Notes: generated by a model not told the origin, from the sequence alone. A DNA stretch of 11,650 bases from Pseudofrankia asymbiotica (GCF_001983105.1 NZ_MOMC01000010.1:49231-60880), one strand, 5' to 3'; numbered from the stretch's first letter, positions 1 to 7,829 are shown. Numbers and translations are program-made.

Positions 1-292
1 GAAGGGGATCGAGAAGTTGCTGGTCAACCCGTCGACCGACCTGGTCCTCATGGACGTGATGATGCCGGAGATGGACGGGTACACCACGATGGCCGCGATC
101 AGGGCCATGCCCCGGTTCGCCGACATCCCGATCATCGCGGTCACCGCGAAGGCGATGCCCGACGACCGGCAGAAGTGCCTCGACGCGGGCGCCACCGAGT
201 ACGTCACCAAACCCGTCGACGTCGACGAGCTGCTGGCCCGCGTCCAGGACGTGCTGGCCCCGCCCGTGCCGGGCGCCTGGCTCGCCGGCTGA
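1..292 (+). CDS. Response-regulator receiver domain, C-terminal part (cut by left edge)
   Basis: The reading frame is open from base 2 and ends with TGA at 290-292, so the N-terminus lies outside the window. The visible 96 residues are the second half of a CheY-like receiver domain: the phospho-acceptor Asp sits in LVLMDVMMPEMDGY, the switch Thr in PIIAVTAKAM, and the invariant Lys in YVTKPVD. The protein ends about 20 residues after that Lys, so no output domain follows. Known for the family: this arrangement fits either a single-domain response regulator or the C-terminal receiver of a hybrid histidine kinase; the missing upstream part decides which. The TTG at 17 is only an internal in-frame codon and not a credible start, because the first half of the domain fold would be lost. 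It converges with the amidase gene, with two hairpins in the gap. Confidence 0.9.
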   Translation, partial: KGIEKLLVNPSTDLVLMDVMMPEMDGYTTMAAIRAMPRFADIPIIAVTAKAMPDDRQKCLDAGATEYVTKPVDVDELLARVQDVLAPPVPGAWLAG

Positions 293-300
293 CCGCTGAC

Positions 301-330
301 GTGCCGCCGCCCGACATGGGGCGGCGGCAC
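301..330 (+). terminator. Hairpin terminator after the receiver gene
   Basis: A perfect 12-bp stem (301-312 with 319-330, arm beginning gtgccgccgccc) encloses a 6-nt loop. It starts 8 bases after the receiver stop codon. There is no T-tract, as is common for actinobacterial intrinsic terminators. It is placed to end the plus-strand transcript and may act on both strands. Confidence 0.75.
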
Positions 331-349
331 GACGACGGCGTGGTGGCCA

Positions 350-396
350 GGGCTACCGGCTACCGGGTGCCCGGCGGCTCGGCCATCCGGTAGCCC
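350..396 (-). terminator. Second hairpin, probably ending the amidase transcript
   Basis: Arms gggctaccgg (350-359) and ccggtagccc (387-396) are perfect complements. The 27-nt loop contains a smaller ccggg/cccgg pairing (363-367 with 370-374). It lies 12 bases beyond the amidase stop codon on the minus strand, so termination of that transcript is the simplest role. The long loop makes this less certain than the hairpin at 301-330. Confidence 0.5.
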
Positions 397-408
397 GGAC
401 AGCGATGG

Positions 409-1851
409 TCACGCGCGGTCGACGGCGAGCGGTGGCCGGCGGTCCCGCCAGGGCATCGCCTCCTCCAGCGCGGCCGCGACGCGCAGCAGCAGGTCCTCCC
501 GTCCGTGCGCGGCGATGATCTGGACGCCGATCGGCAGCCCGGCGGCGCTCTGCCCGAGCGGCAGGCTCACCGCCGGCACGCCGGTCACGTTCGCGACGCT
601 GGTGAACGGCCCGAAGTCGAAGATCGCGCGAAGCCAGCTCTCGACGGTGTGGCTCGGGTCGTCGTAGTCCAGCGTGCCGTGCGGCACGGGTGGGCGCGCG
701 AGCGTCGGGGTCACCAGCAGGTCGTACCCGGCGAGGAAGCGGTCGAGGTCGCGGGCGACCCGGCCGGCCGCGTCCAGGCCCATGACGAGGTCGATGGCGC
801 CGGCGTCCCGGGCGTCGGCCAGGACCCGCCGGGAGACGGCCTCGAGGCGGTCGGCCGGAGGCTGGCGGGGGGCCAGCAGGAAGGGGGCGGCCACGCCGAT
901 CGCCTCGGTCACGCAGGCCCGGATCACGTCGTCCCACACCAGCGGCGGCGACGCCTCCTCGACGTGGTGCCCCAGCGCGGCCAGCGCCCCGCCGGCGCGC
1001 ACGACCGCCGCGGCCACCTCGGAGTCGACCGCGGCGCCGGACCAGGCCTGGGTCATGACCGCCACCCGCGGGCCGCCGCCCGAAGGCCGGCCGGCCCACG
1101 CGGCGGGCAGCACCTCGTCCGCGTAGGGACGCGCGGGCGGGGGCGCGGCGAACGCGCCGCCGGCCGCGGGCCCGTGCACCGCGTCGAGCAGCGCCGCCGC
1201 GTCACGCACCGTGCGGGTCAGCGCGAACTCGGAGAGCATGCCGAACGCCGCCCCGCCCAGCCCGGCACCCGTCGGCGTCCGGCCGCGGCTCGGCTTGAGG
1301 CCGACCAGGCCGCAGCAGGACGCCGGGACCCGGATCGACCCGGCGCCGTCGTTGCCGTGGGCGACCGGGACGGCGCCGGCCGCGACCAGCGCGGCGGAGC
1401 CCCCGCTGGAGCCGCCGACCGTGCGCGACGGGTCCCAGGGATTGCGGACCGGGCCGTGCAGCAGCGGCTCGGTGGTGAAGCTCAGCCCGAGCTCCGGGGA
1501 GATCGTCAGGCCGAGCGTCGCCAGGCCGGCGGCCCGGAAGCGGCGCATCAGCTCATGGTCGGCCTGGGCGGGGACCCCGGGTCCCAGGCTCCGGCTGCCG
1601 CACCGGAACCGCACCCCCGCGGCCATCGGCCCCGTGTCCTTGATGAGGAACGGCACCCCGCCGAGCGGTCCGTGCGGGTCGTGGTCCAGCGCCGGGCCGA
1701 ACAGGGGCGCGGCCAGGGCGTTGCACCTGTCGTGCGCCCACGCCAGCGCCTCCCGCGCCGCCGCCTCGACCTCGACGGCGCTCACCTCGCCCTTCGCGAT
1801 CAGCGTCCGCAGACCGACGGCGTCATGACACGCGTATTCGTGAAGATCCAT
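409..1851 (-). CDS. Amidase signature (AS) family amidohydrolase
   Basis: A 480-aa protein of ordinary length for the AS family, which hydrolyses amide bonds with a Ser-cisSer-Lys triad. All three residues are visible: Lys71 in VPFLIKDTG, cis-Ser148 in the Gly/Ser-rich core VGGSSGGSAALVAAG, and nucleophile Ser172 in DGAGSIRVPAS. The spacing of 24 residues between the two serines equals that of FAAH (Ser217/Ser241). The C-terminal half has the usual LLVTPTLARPPVPHG and NVTGVPAVSLPLG segments. It lacks the partner genes of a GatCAB amidotransferase, so a free amidase, nitrilase-pathway or aryl-acylamidase-type enzyme is likely; the substrate cannot be told. The start is ATG 1851 with GGAG about 12 bases upstream. 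No signal peptide is seen, so it is probably cytoplasmic. It lies downstream of the NmrA-like gene on the same strand but is separated by 176 bp with two hairpins, so it is likely transcribed on its own. Confidence 0.93.
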   Translation of the reverse strand: MDLHEYACHDAVGLRTLIAKGEVSAVEVEAAAREALAWAHDRCNALAAPLFGPALDHDPHGPLGGVPFLIKDTGPMAAGVRFRCGSRSLGPGVPAQADHELMRRFRAAGLATLGLTISPELGLSFTTEPLLHGPVRNPWDPSRTVGGSSGGSAALVAAGAVPVAHGNDGAGSIRVPASCCGLVGLKPSRGRTPTGAGLGGAAFGMLSEFALTRTVRDAAALLDAVHGPAAGGAFAAPPPARPYADEVLPAAWAGRPSGGGPRVAVMTQAWSGAAVDSEVAAAVVRAGGALAALGHHVEEASPPLVWDDVIRACVTEAIGVAAPFLLAPRQPPADRLEAVSRRVLADARDAGAIDLVMGLDAAGRVARDLDRFLAGYDLLVTPTLARPPVPHGTLDYDDPSHTVESWLRAIFDFGPFTSVANVTGVPAVSLPLGQSAAGLPIGVQIIAAHGREDLLLRVAAALEEAMPWRDRRPPLAVDRA

Positions 1852-1867
1852 GGGTTGTCTCGTCTCC

Positions 1868-1892
1868 GGGCGGGCGCCGCGGGCGCCCGCCC
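1868..1892 (-). repeat. Hairpin just upstream of the amidase ribosome site
   Basis: Arms gggcgggcgc (1868-1877) and gcgcccgccc (1883-1892) form a perfect 10-bp stem with a 5-nt loop. On the minus strand it lies directly before the GGAG sequence that serves the amidase start. It could be a second terminator for the upstream genes or a structure in the amidase leader; the sequence does not decide. Confidence 0.5.
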
Positions 1893-1924
1893 CACGTCGT
1901 TCCAGGTCAGGGCATGGGACGGTG

Positions 1925-1960
1925 GCCCGGCCGGGCTCGGATGACCGAGCCGGGCCGGGC
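1925..1960 (-). terminator. Strong hairpin downstream of the NmrA-like gene
   Basis: A 16-bp stem (1925-1940 with 1945-1960) has a single G-G mismatch (1933/1952) and a 4-nt loop (atga). It lies 67 bases past the stop of the NmrA-like gene. This is the best terminator candidate for the regulator-oxidase-reductase transcript, which implies that the amidase is a separate unit. Confidence 0.65.
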
Positions 1961-2027
1961 TGGCACCGCGTCGCTACGCCGTCAGACTCGGGCGGGGACG
2001 TACCTGGAGAGACTCATCGAGGAATCT

Positions 2028-2963
2028 CTACGCCAGGTCGCCCGCCTCTGCCAAGGCAATATCGGCGCGGCCGTCCTCGCCGCCGCGCCCGTCGCCGGAG
2101 CCGGCCGGTCCGAACAGGTGGGCGTGGTCGCGGGCGAAGTCGGTGATCGACCGGGGTGCCCGGCCGGTGACGTCCCGCACGTCGGTGGTGGTCGTCGCCA
2201 TCCACCCCGTCCGCTGCGCGGCGAAGATCGCGACGATGGCGTCGACGACCATCGGCGGCAGCCCGTCGGCGGTCATGGCCGCCCGGGCGTCGTCGTCGCC
2301 GACATGGACGTAGCGGACGTCGCGACCGGTGGCCGTGCCCAGCTCGCGGGCGACGCGCTCGAAGGTGATCGCCTCCGGTCCCGTCAGGGTGTAGGCCCGG
2401 CCCTCGTACCCGTCGCCGGCCAGGCACTCGACAGCCACGTCCGCGACGTCGCGCGGGTCGACGAAGGAGATCTCGGCGGTGCCGGCCGGGGCGAACAGCA
2501 TGCCCATGCTCGCGACGGCCGGGGCGTAGGCCAGCAGGTTGGTCAGGTAGGTCCTCGGGCGCAGCAGCACCAGGGGCAGACCGGACGCGGCGAGATGCCG
2601 CTCGATGACGCCGTGCCAGCTGTCGAAGACCAGCGGCGAGGCGGGGTACGGGTCGGGGCCCGACAGCTTGACGACGCGGCCGACGCCGGCGGTCACCGCC
2701 GCGTCGATGGCCGCGCGCTCGTGCCCGACCTGCCCGGGGACGTTGCCGCAGGCGAGGAAGAGCCGGTCGACGCCGGACAGGGCGCGGGCGAGCGCGTCGC
2801 CGTCGGCGAAGTCGCCGACGGCGAGCTCCACGCCAGGGCCGAGAACGCCGGCCGCCGCGCCGGCGTCGCGGACGAACGCCCGCACCGCCACGCCGGCCTC
2901 GGCGAGGCCGCGCACGACGTGCCGGCCGACGGTACCGGTCGCGCCGGTCACCAGGATTTTCAT
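2028..2963 (-). CDS. NmrA-like NAD(P)-binding (atypical SDR) protein
   Basis: A 311-aa Rossmann protein. The N-terminal dinucleotide motif GATGTVG is at residues 7-13, followed by VRAFVRDA (27-34), whose arginines suit NADP(H) binding. The segment [12 protein letters not shown] (99-110), then [22 protein letters not shown], is characteristic of NmrA-like/TMR-type proteins, where the classical SDR YxxxK pair is replaced by a WHxxxE-like site. Such proteins act as NAD(P)H-dependent quinone or small-molecule reductases, or as redox sensors; the substrate is unknown. Recognisable family sequence ends near residue 284 ([13 protein letters not shown]), and a 27-residue Gly/Asp-rich tail follows, which is unusual. 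The start ATG 2963 overlaps the stop of the upstream oxidase (ATGA) and has GAGGGAG 7 bases before it, so the two genes are probably translationally coupled. Confidence 0.92.
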   Translation of the reverse strand: MKILVTGATGTVGRHVVRGLAEAGVAVRAFVRDAGAAAGVLGPGVELAVGDFADGDALARALSGVDRLFLACGNVPGQVGHERAAIDAAVTAGVGRVVKLSGPDPYPASPLVFDSWHGVIERHLAASGLPLVLLRPRTYLTNLLAYAPAVASMGMLFAPAGTAEISFVDPRDVADVAVECLAGDGYEGRAYTLTGPEAITFERVARELGTATGRDVRYVHVGDDDARAAMTADGLPPMVVDAIVAIFAAQRTGWMATTTTDVRDVTGRAPRSITDFARDHAHLFGPAGSGDGRGGEDGRADIALAEAGDLA

Positions 2964-4429
2964 CGGGAGACTCCCTCGCTCGTGGGGATGGTCAGCTCGC
3001 TCGTGGGGGTGTTCGGGTCGCTCGTGGGGGTGTTCGGGTCGCTCGTGGGGATGTTCGGGTTGAGCCGGAAGACGTTGGACGGGTCGAGGCGGTCCTTGAG
3101 CGCGGTGAGCCGGCCGAGGCGGTCGCCGTAGGCGGCCTCGATGCCGGCCGGGCCCTCGTCGGACAGGAAGGTGGCGAACTGGCCGGCGCTGTCGGGCCGC
3201 AGCCGCGCCCACCCCTCGCGCGCCCAGGCCAGGTGCCGCTCCGGGTCCGGGTCGCCGGGGCGCCAGTTCGCGATCATGCGCAGCTCGAACCCGGGATCGC
3301 GGGGACCGACGGCCGTGGCGTCCGCGCCCACCCGGCTGACCGCGCCGCCGATCATCCACCCGTTGAGCAGCGACAGCGGAGACGTGATCGAGGCGACGAG
3401 GTCGACCACGACGTCGATCGCCGTGTCGGACAGGTAGCGAAGCCGGTGGGAACGCCAGTACGAGCCGTTCCCCGGCGAGGCGCTGACGTCGAGCAGCGAC
3501 TGCAGGGCGCGGTAGGGGACCGGCCGGACGAGGTCGCCGATCGGCGTTCCCACCGCGCGCAGGGGCGCCAGCGCCGCGGCGCCCTCGGCGAGGTCGCCGC
3601 ACCACACGGGCAGCAGCCCGAGCACCGGGGTGCCGTACCGCTCGGCTGGCAGGAAGGGCATCGGGGGAGCCAGCATGGCGACGATCGCGACGCTGAGCTC
3701 GTCGGGTGCCGTCGGCGCGAACGCGCGCAGGAAGCGCAGCACCCGCGGGGCCTGGTCCAGCGGCCAGAAGACCGGCCCGCCGAGGACGACGGGCCCGACC
3801 GGGTGCAGGCCGTACTCGAACGCGGTGACGACGCCGAAGTTGCCGCCGCCGCCGCGCAGCCCCCACAGCAGCTCCGGTTCGGTCGTGGCGTCGACCCGCA
3901 GCCGGTCGCCGTCGGCGGTGACCAGGTCGGCGGCCAGCAGGTTGTCGACGGTCAGCCCGTGCCGGCGCATCAGGTGCCCGAACCCGCCGCCGAGCGTCAC
4001 CCCACCGATCCCGGTGGAGCTGACCGACCCGCCGGTGGTGGCCAGGCCGTGCCGCTGGGTCGCGAGGTCGAACTCGGCCCAGGTCAGGCCGCCCGCGGCA
4101 CGCACGGCGCGGCCGGCGGGGTCGACCGACACGGCCTTGAGCTGCGACAGGTCGATCACGATGCCGCCGTCACACACGCCGTACCCGAGCACGGAGTGGC
4201 CACCGCCGCGGACCGCGATCGGCAGGTCACGCTCGCGGGCGAACCGGATCGCCGCCTGGACGTCGTCGGTGCCGGCGCAGCGGGCGATCAGGGCGGGCCG
4301 GCGGTCGACGGCGCCGTTCCAGACCTGGCGGGCCTCGGCGTAGCCCTCTTCGCCCGGTCGCAGCACCGTCCCGCGGAAGTGGCGGCGCAGCGCGTCCGGT
4401 GGATCGCGGTGCAGGGTTGATGTGGTCAT
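2960..4429 (-). CDS. FAD-dependent oxidoreductase, berberine-bridge-enzyme (BBE) type
   Basis: A 489-aa flavoprotein of the PCMH/FAD_binding_4 plus BBE family (two-electron oxidation of small molecules with O2). His78 in VRGGGHS is the expected 8-alpha-histidyl FAD attachment site. The second loop reads [20 protein letters not shown], so the cysteine that gives bicovalent flavin in gilvocarcin-oxidase-like members is absent and a single covalent link is expected. [17 protein letters not shown] and the C-terminal BBE element [12 protein letters not shown] (ending at residue 460) are intact. After that comes a 29-residue tail made of heptads ([21 protein letters not shown]) encoded by a 21-bp tandem repeat; family members normally stop near residue 460. 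No good ribosome site is seen before ATG 4429, and no in-frame alternative looks better. The regulator gene lies 86 bp upstream on the same strand, and the NmrA-like gene overlaps downstream. No signal peptide is seen. Confidence 0.93.
   Translation of the reverse strand: MTTSTLHRDPPDALRRHFRGTVLRPGEEGYAEARQVWNGAVDRRPALIARCAGTDDVQAAIRFARERDLPIAVRGGGHSVLGYGVCDGGIVIDLSQLKAVSVDPAGRAVRAAGGLTWAEFDLATQRHGLATTGGSVSSTGIGGVTLGGGFGHLMRRHGLTVDNLLAADLVTADGDRLRVDATTEPELLWGLRGGGGNFGVVTAFEYGLHPVGPVVLGGPVFWPLDQAPRVLRFLRAFAPTAPDELSVAIVAMLAPPMPFLPAERYGTPVLGLLPVWCGDLAEGAAALAPLRAVGTPIGDLVRPVPYRALQSLLDVSASPGNGSYWRSHRLRYLSDTAIDVVVDLVASITSPLSLLNGWMIGGAVSRVGADATAVGPRDPGFELRMIANWRPGDPDPERHLAWAREGWARLRPDSAGQFATFLSDEGPAGIEAAYGDRLGRLTALKDRLDPSNVFRLNPNIPTSDPNTPTSDPNTPTSELTIPTSEGVSR
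2976..3059 (-). repeat. Four-copy 21-bp tandem repeat inside the oxidase C-terminus
   Basis: Units lie at 2976-2996, 2997-3017, 3018-3038 and 3039-3059. Copies 2 and 3 are identical, copy 4 differs at one base, and copy 1 (nearest the stop) has diverged in its last third. The unit is seven codons, so each copy adds one heptad of the form DPNTPTS without shifting frame. The array ends just short of the oxidase stop and abuts the ribosome site of the following gene (2971-2977). Confidence 0.95.
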
Positions 4430-4515
4430 GCGGGCAGGGTGCGCGGGCGGGCGTTCCGCGAGCGTTCCTCGACGCCGGTCTCAGCGTTTGGCGGCCTCGC
4501 CGTTCGGCTGGCTCG

Positions 4516-7500
4516 TCAATGCCTGACAGGCCCGTCCGCGTCGGGTGGCCCGGTGCCCAGCTCGGCCAGCGCCATCGCGTCCCAGACCCGTACCCCGTCG
4601 GCCAGCAGCCGTCGGGCGGTCTCGCGGCTCTCACCGTCGAGCCCGGCGGCCCGCGCCGCGGCCAGGCGGATACGCAGCAGCATCGCGGGCACGCCGGGCG
4701 CGGTGTCGCGGGCCGGGTCGGCCAGCGCGGCGTCGATGCGTGCCAGGCCCGGCCCGGCGGCGCCGTCGAGCAGGTCGAGATAGCTGGTCATCGCCTCGGT
4801 GATCAGGCGGACCGGCGGCGCCTCGACCCGCTGGCGCACCGCCGCGAGCTCGGCGACCCGCCGACGCAGCGATGGCAGGTCCGCCAGGTCCAGGTCGAGT
4901 ATCGCGGCGAAGAGCAGGGCCCCGGCGAGCGTGAACGGGTGGTTGACCGCGTGCGCCAGCTCCAGTGAACGGCACTGGGACTGGCGCGCCTCGGCCACGT
5001 CGCCGAGGCAGAAGCACACGTGCGCGAGGCGGGCGAGGCAGAGCACCTGCGGGTCCTGACCGTAGGCGAGCAGATGCGCGGGCCGGTTCTCCGGCCGGTA
5101 GCGGGCGATGGCGGCGCGCAGATGATCGCGAGCCGCCGCGGCCTCGTTGCGCCAGGCCGCCGCGACGCCGCGGACGAAGTCACCCTCGACGGCGAGCACG
5201 TCGTCGCTCTCGCCCAGAGCACGCAGCTGCCCGCCGTACTCGAGGGCCGCGTCGAACTCCCCGCGCGACAGCACGGCCATCGCGCGCGCCCGCAGCAGGG
5301 GAGCCGCCGGTTCGGCGCCGAGCCGCGCGGCGAGGTCGAACGCCCGGTCCAGGGCCGTCCGCAGCCGCGGGGAGGCGTACCCGTCGGCCGCGCTCAGCGG
5401 GCCGGGCAGCGCGGTCAGCAGCGCCAGCTCGCGCTCGTCGCGGGCCGGGGACGCCGGCGCGGACCGCAGGAGTTCCCAGGCCCGGTGCAGCAGGTCCGCG
5501 GCCTCCGCGTCGGCGTAGCGGCGCCCCGCGGCCTGGGCGGCGCGCGCGTACCAGTCGACCGCCTCGTCGCGGGCGCCCGCCTGGTGGAGGTGGGCGGCGA
5601 TCTGCCCGGCGACCTCGTCCGACTGGCCGGCGTGGATGTCCTGGAGCGCCCGGGCGAGCAGGAGATGGCTGTGGCGACGCCGCGGCGGCGACATCATCCG
5701 GTAGGCGACCTCGCGCAGCTTGCCATGGCTGAAGTCGTAGGTGTCGCCGCCGCTGGTGAGCAGCAGCCGACGCCGCCACAGCTCGTCGAGGTCCCGGGCG
5801 GCCTCGTGCTCGCCACGCCCGTGGATCCTGACGAGCAGGTCGACGGAGACCGACGATCCCGCCGCGGCCGCCATGCTGATCAGCTCCCGGGCGCTGTCGG
5901 CCAGCGGCAGCAGCCGAGCCTCCAGGACGGCCTGCACCCGCGGTGTGAGCACCCGCGGCCCGTCACCGCGCCAGCCCGCCGCCAGCGCCTCCACCACGAA
6001 CAGCGGGTTTCCCTGCGTCTCGTCGTGGAGCCGGTCGGCGTCCGCGCGGTCCAGGTCGTGCCCGAGCCGCCCGGCGAGCGCGGCTGTCTCCGCGCGCTCC
6101 AGCCGGCCCAGCGTCAGCTCTGTGCAGCGGCCGAGGACGCGCAGGCCGGCGAGCAGGCCGTGCAGTGGGTGCCCGGCCTCCGTGTCGAGCAGGCGAGCCG
6201 TCCCGACCACGAGCAGCGGCACCGGTGGGTCGGCGCGCACCAGGTAGTGCAGGAACCGCAGGGTCGGGGCGTCGGCGGCGTGCAGGTCGTCCGCGACCAG
6301 CAGCACCGGGCCGGCGCCGGCGCTGGCGGCCGCGCGCAGGGCGTCCGCGGCCGCGTCGAACAGCCGCAGGCGCGAACCCGGCTCGGCCGGGGCCGCCTGG
6401 GCCGCCAGCTCCGGCAGCAGCGGGGCCAGCGCCGCGACCTGCGCGGGGGCGAGACGCCCACGCCACCGGGCCGCGCCCAGGTCGCGCAGCCAGGCCGCCA
6501 CGGGGGCGTACGCCAGCGCTCCCTCCGCCTCATACGACCGGGCGTGCGCGGTGATCGCGCCGTGGCGCGCGGCCCAGTGCCGGAGCTCCTCGACCAGGCG
6601 GGTCTTGCCGACGCCGGCCTCGCCGGTGACGACAGCCAGGTGGGGTACGCCGGCACCGGCGTCGCGCCACAGCTCGGTCAGCCGCCGCCGCTGCGCCTGG
6701 CGCCCGACGAAGGCCGCGGCTCCGCTTGCCGCCGGCGCGTCGTCGCCCCTGGGCAGCAGCGTCTCGTACAGTGCCCGGGTCCGCGCGGACGGCTCGACGC
6801 CCAGCTCGTCGGACAGCGTGGCCACACACTCGTGGTAGGCGTTCACGGCCCTGGCCCGGTCGCCCTGCGCGTCGTACAGGCGCATCAGCCACCGGTAGGG
6901 CGCCTCGGCGAGGCGGTCGTGGCGGTGGGCGCGTTCCGCGTGGCCGACCGCGGCGTCGATCTCGCCGCGCCCCTCCAGCAGCGGCACCAGGCGGGCGAGG
7001 ACCGCCATGAGCCGCTGGCGGTACTCGTCCCGGTCGGCGATCAGCCATTCGTCGTACCAGCCGTCGAGCAGGTCGCCCGCGTACAGGTCGGCCGCCAGCC
7101 GCAGCCCTTCCAGCACGTCGGGGTCGTTCTCGTCGGACCTTGCGTTCTCGCTGGACCGTGCGTTCTCGCCGGGCTGGGGGGCCTCGCCGGAGTGGGCGGT
7201 CCCGCCGCGCCGGGTGCTCACGCCGGACCGGGCGACCGCCGCGTCGAACGCCATGAGGTCGGTGGAGAACCCGCGAAGCGACAGCGTCCGCGCGGTCACC
7301 TCGACGTGGTGGTCCGCGGCGGGAAGCACGGAGCGCAGCGTGTGCAGCACGTGCCGCAGGTTCGTGCGGGCCTGCTGCTCGGTGGAGTCGGGCCAGAGGA
7401 GGAACGCGACCTGCTCACGCCGCTGCGGGGCGCCCCGCCGCAGCGCCAGGTACGCCAGCAGCGACTGCGCCCGCGACGACGTCATCACGACGGGCGTCCC

Positions 7501-7554
7501 GCCCGAGCGGACCTCGAACGCGCCGAGCAGGCGTACCTCCAACACGTCGCTCAT
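4516..7554 (-). CDS. Large SARP-like regulator: wHTH - BTAD - AAA ATPase - helical C-terminal region
   Basis: A 1012-aa regulator with the AfsR-type arrangement. Residues 5-97 are an OmpR-type winged helix (VRLLGAFEV, then SSRAQSLLAYLALRRG and LRHVLHTLRSVLP). Residues 101 to about 268 are the bacterial transcriptional activation domain (LAADLYAGDLLDGWYDEW; AYHECVATLSDELGVEPS). Residues 281 to about 470 are a P-loop ATPase with Walker A GEAGVGKT (311-318, Lys317) and Walker B VLLVADD (417-423). The remaining 500 residues are Ala/Leu/Arg-rich helical sequence resembling the TPR-like arm of these proteins; no C-terminal LuxR helix-turn-helix is seen. Members usually activate nearby secondary-metabolite or catabolic genes in response to ATP state or ligand. 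A hexapeptide-repeat insertion sits at residues 108-143. The ATG at 7554 has GGAG 13 bases upstream. It is divergent from the MFS exporter and lies upstream of the oxidase and reductase on its own strand. Confidence 0.93.
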   Translation of the reverse strand: MSDVLEVRLLGAFEVRSGGTPVVMTSSRAQSLLAYLALRRGAPQRREQVAFLLWPDSTEQQARTNLRHVLHTLRSVLPAADHHVEVTARTLSLRGFSTDLMAFDAAVARSGVSTRRGGTAHSGEAPQPGENARSSENARSDENDPDVLEGLRLAADLYAGDLLDGWYDEWLIADRDEYRQRLMAVLARLVPLLEGRGEIDAAVGHAERAHRHDRLAEAPYRWLMRLYDAQGDRARAVNAYHECVATLSDELGVEPSARTRALYETLLPRGDDAPAASGAAAFVGRQAQRRRLTELWRDAGAGVPHLAVVTGEAGVGKTRLVEELRHWAARHGAITAHARSYEAEGALAYAPVAAWLRDLGAARWRGRLAPAQVAALAPLLPELAAQAAPAEPGSRLRLFDAAADALRAAASAGAGPVLLVADDLHAADAPTLRFLHYLVRADPPVPLLVVGTARLLDTEAGHPLHGLLAGLRVLGRCTELTLGRLERAETAALAGRLGHDLDRADADRLHDETQGNPLFVVEALAAGWRGDGPRVLTPRVQAVLEARLLPLADSARELISMAAAAGSSVSVDLLVRIHGRGEHEAARDLDELWRRRLLLTSGGDTYDFSHGKLREVAYRMMSPPRRRHSHLLLARALQDIHAGQSDEVAGQIAAHLHQAGARDEAVDWYARAAQAAGRRYADAEAADLLHRAWELLRSAPASPARDERELALLTALPGPLSAADGYASPRLRTALDRAFDLAARLGAEPAAPLLRARAMAVLSRGEFDAALEYGGQLRALGESDDVLAVEGDFVRGVAAAWRNEAAAARDHLRAAIARYRPENRPAHLLAYGQDPQVLCLARLAHVCFCLGDVAEARQSQCRSLELAHAVNHPFTLAGALLFAAILDLDLADLPSLRRRVAELAAVRQRVEAPPVRLITEAMTSYLDLLDGAAGPGLARIDAALADPARDTAPGVPAMLLRIRLAAARAAGLDGESRETARRLLADGVRVWDAMALAELGTGPPDADGPVRH
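7126..7233 (-). repeat. Six-copy degenerate 18-bp tandem repeat inside the regulator gene
   Basis: Six consecutive 18-bp units start at 7126, 7144, 7162, 7180, 7198 and 7216. The plus-strand consensus is about gttctcgccggaccgggc; the units at 7126 and 7144 are the most alike and the one at 7198 is the most diverged. Each unit is six codons, giving the peptide series ARSGVS, TRRGGT, AHSGEA, PQPGEN, ARSSEN, ARSDEN (residues 108-143). It therefore inserts a flexible polar segment into the BTAD region without breaking frame. Confidence 0.85.
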
Positions 7555-7829
7555 TCTCGCCCGAGATCTCCGGCCGGACCAGCGAGTTGACCGGTGCCAG
7601 GCGCCGACCGGAGACCCTCGACGGAAAGGAACTCATCAGCCGGACCGATCACCTGGATTCTGGAGGAGCCCGGTCCGGGCCGGCGGCCCGGGCGAGGGAT
7701 CTCACGACGACCGCCCGGATCCGGGTCGGCCCGGCTGGGCAGTTCAGCCGGGCAGTTCAGCCGGGCAGCCCAGCCGGGCAGGCCAGCCGGGCAGCCCAGC
7801 CGGGCGGCACGCTGCGAGGATGTCCTTCC
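7555..7829. promoter_or_regulatory. Divergent intergenic region between regulator and MFS exporter
   Basis: These 275 bp hold no credible gene, and both flanking genes must be transcribed from here. Visible elements are the palindrome gagatctc (7563-7570) near the regulator start, a ccgggcc/ggcccgg hairpin (7675-7681 with 7685-7691), the 12-bp palindrome cccggatccggg (7714-7725), and the 13-bp repeat array at 7737-7801. I could not identify convincing -35/-10 boxes. A regulator of the SARP type acting on its own divergent promoter is a reasonable inference only. Confidence 0.6.
7737..7801. repeat. Five-copy 13-bp direct repeat before the exporter gene
   Basis: Five head-to-tail copies of gggcagYYcagcc start at 7737, 7750, 7763, 7776 and 7789; the variable pair is tt, tt, cc, gc (purine in one copy) and cc. 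A period of 13 is not a multiple of three, which argues that the array is non-coding and supports the downstream GTG start at 7830. Sequence gcccggctgggc at 7729-7740 is the exact reverse complement of gcccagccgggc at 7768-7779 and 7794-7805, so the array can also fold into alternative hairpins. Confidence 0.9.

Noticed and set aside
2976..3059. CRISPR array
   Set aside because: The 21-bp units are directly adjacent with no unique spacers, and they are in frame inside a gene.
2964..3866. In-frame N-terminal extension of the NmrA-like protein by about 300 residues
   Set aside because: The upstream part is an out-of-phase reading of the oxidase gene; ATG 2963 has a good ribosome site and starts exactly at the Rossmann motif.
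4430..4515. Possible promoter or small gene between regulator and oxidase
   Set aside because: The 86 bp show no clear promoter box, ribosome site, repeat or frame; co-transcription from the regulator is simpler.
5020..7590. Very long open frame on the plus strand opposite the regulator gene
   Set aside because: It is the usual antisense shadow of a high-GC gene: its product is Arg/Gly/Pro/Gln-rich with no recognisable domain, while the minus strand encodes a complete SARP-like regulator.
7587..7829. Upstream start for the exporter, adding about 80 residues
   Set aside because: The extension runs through a 13-bp repeat array whose period is not a multiple of three and has no transporter-like sequence; GTG 7830 has a well-placed ribosome site.
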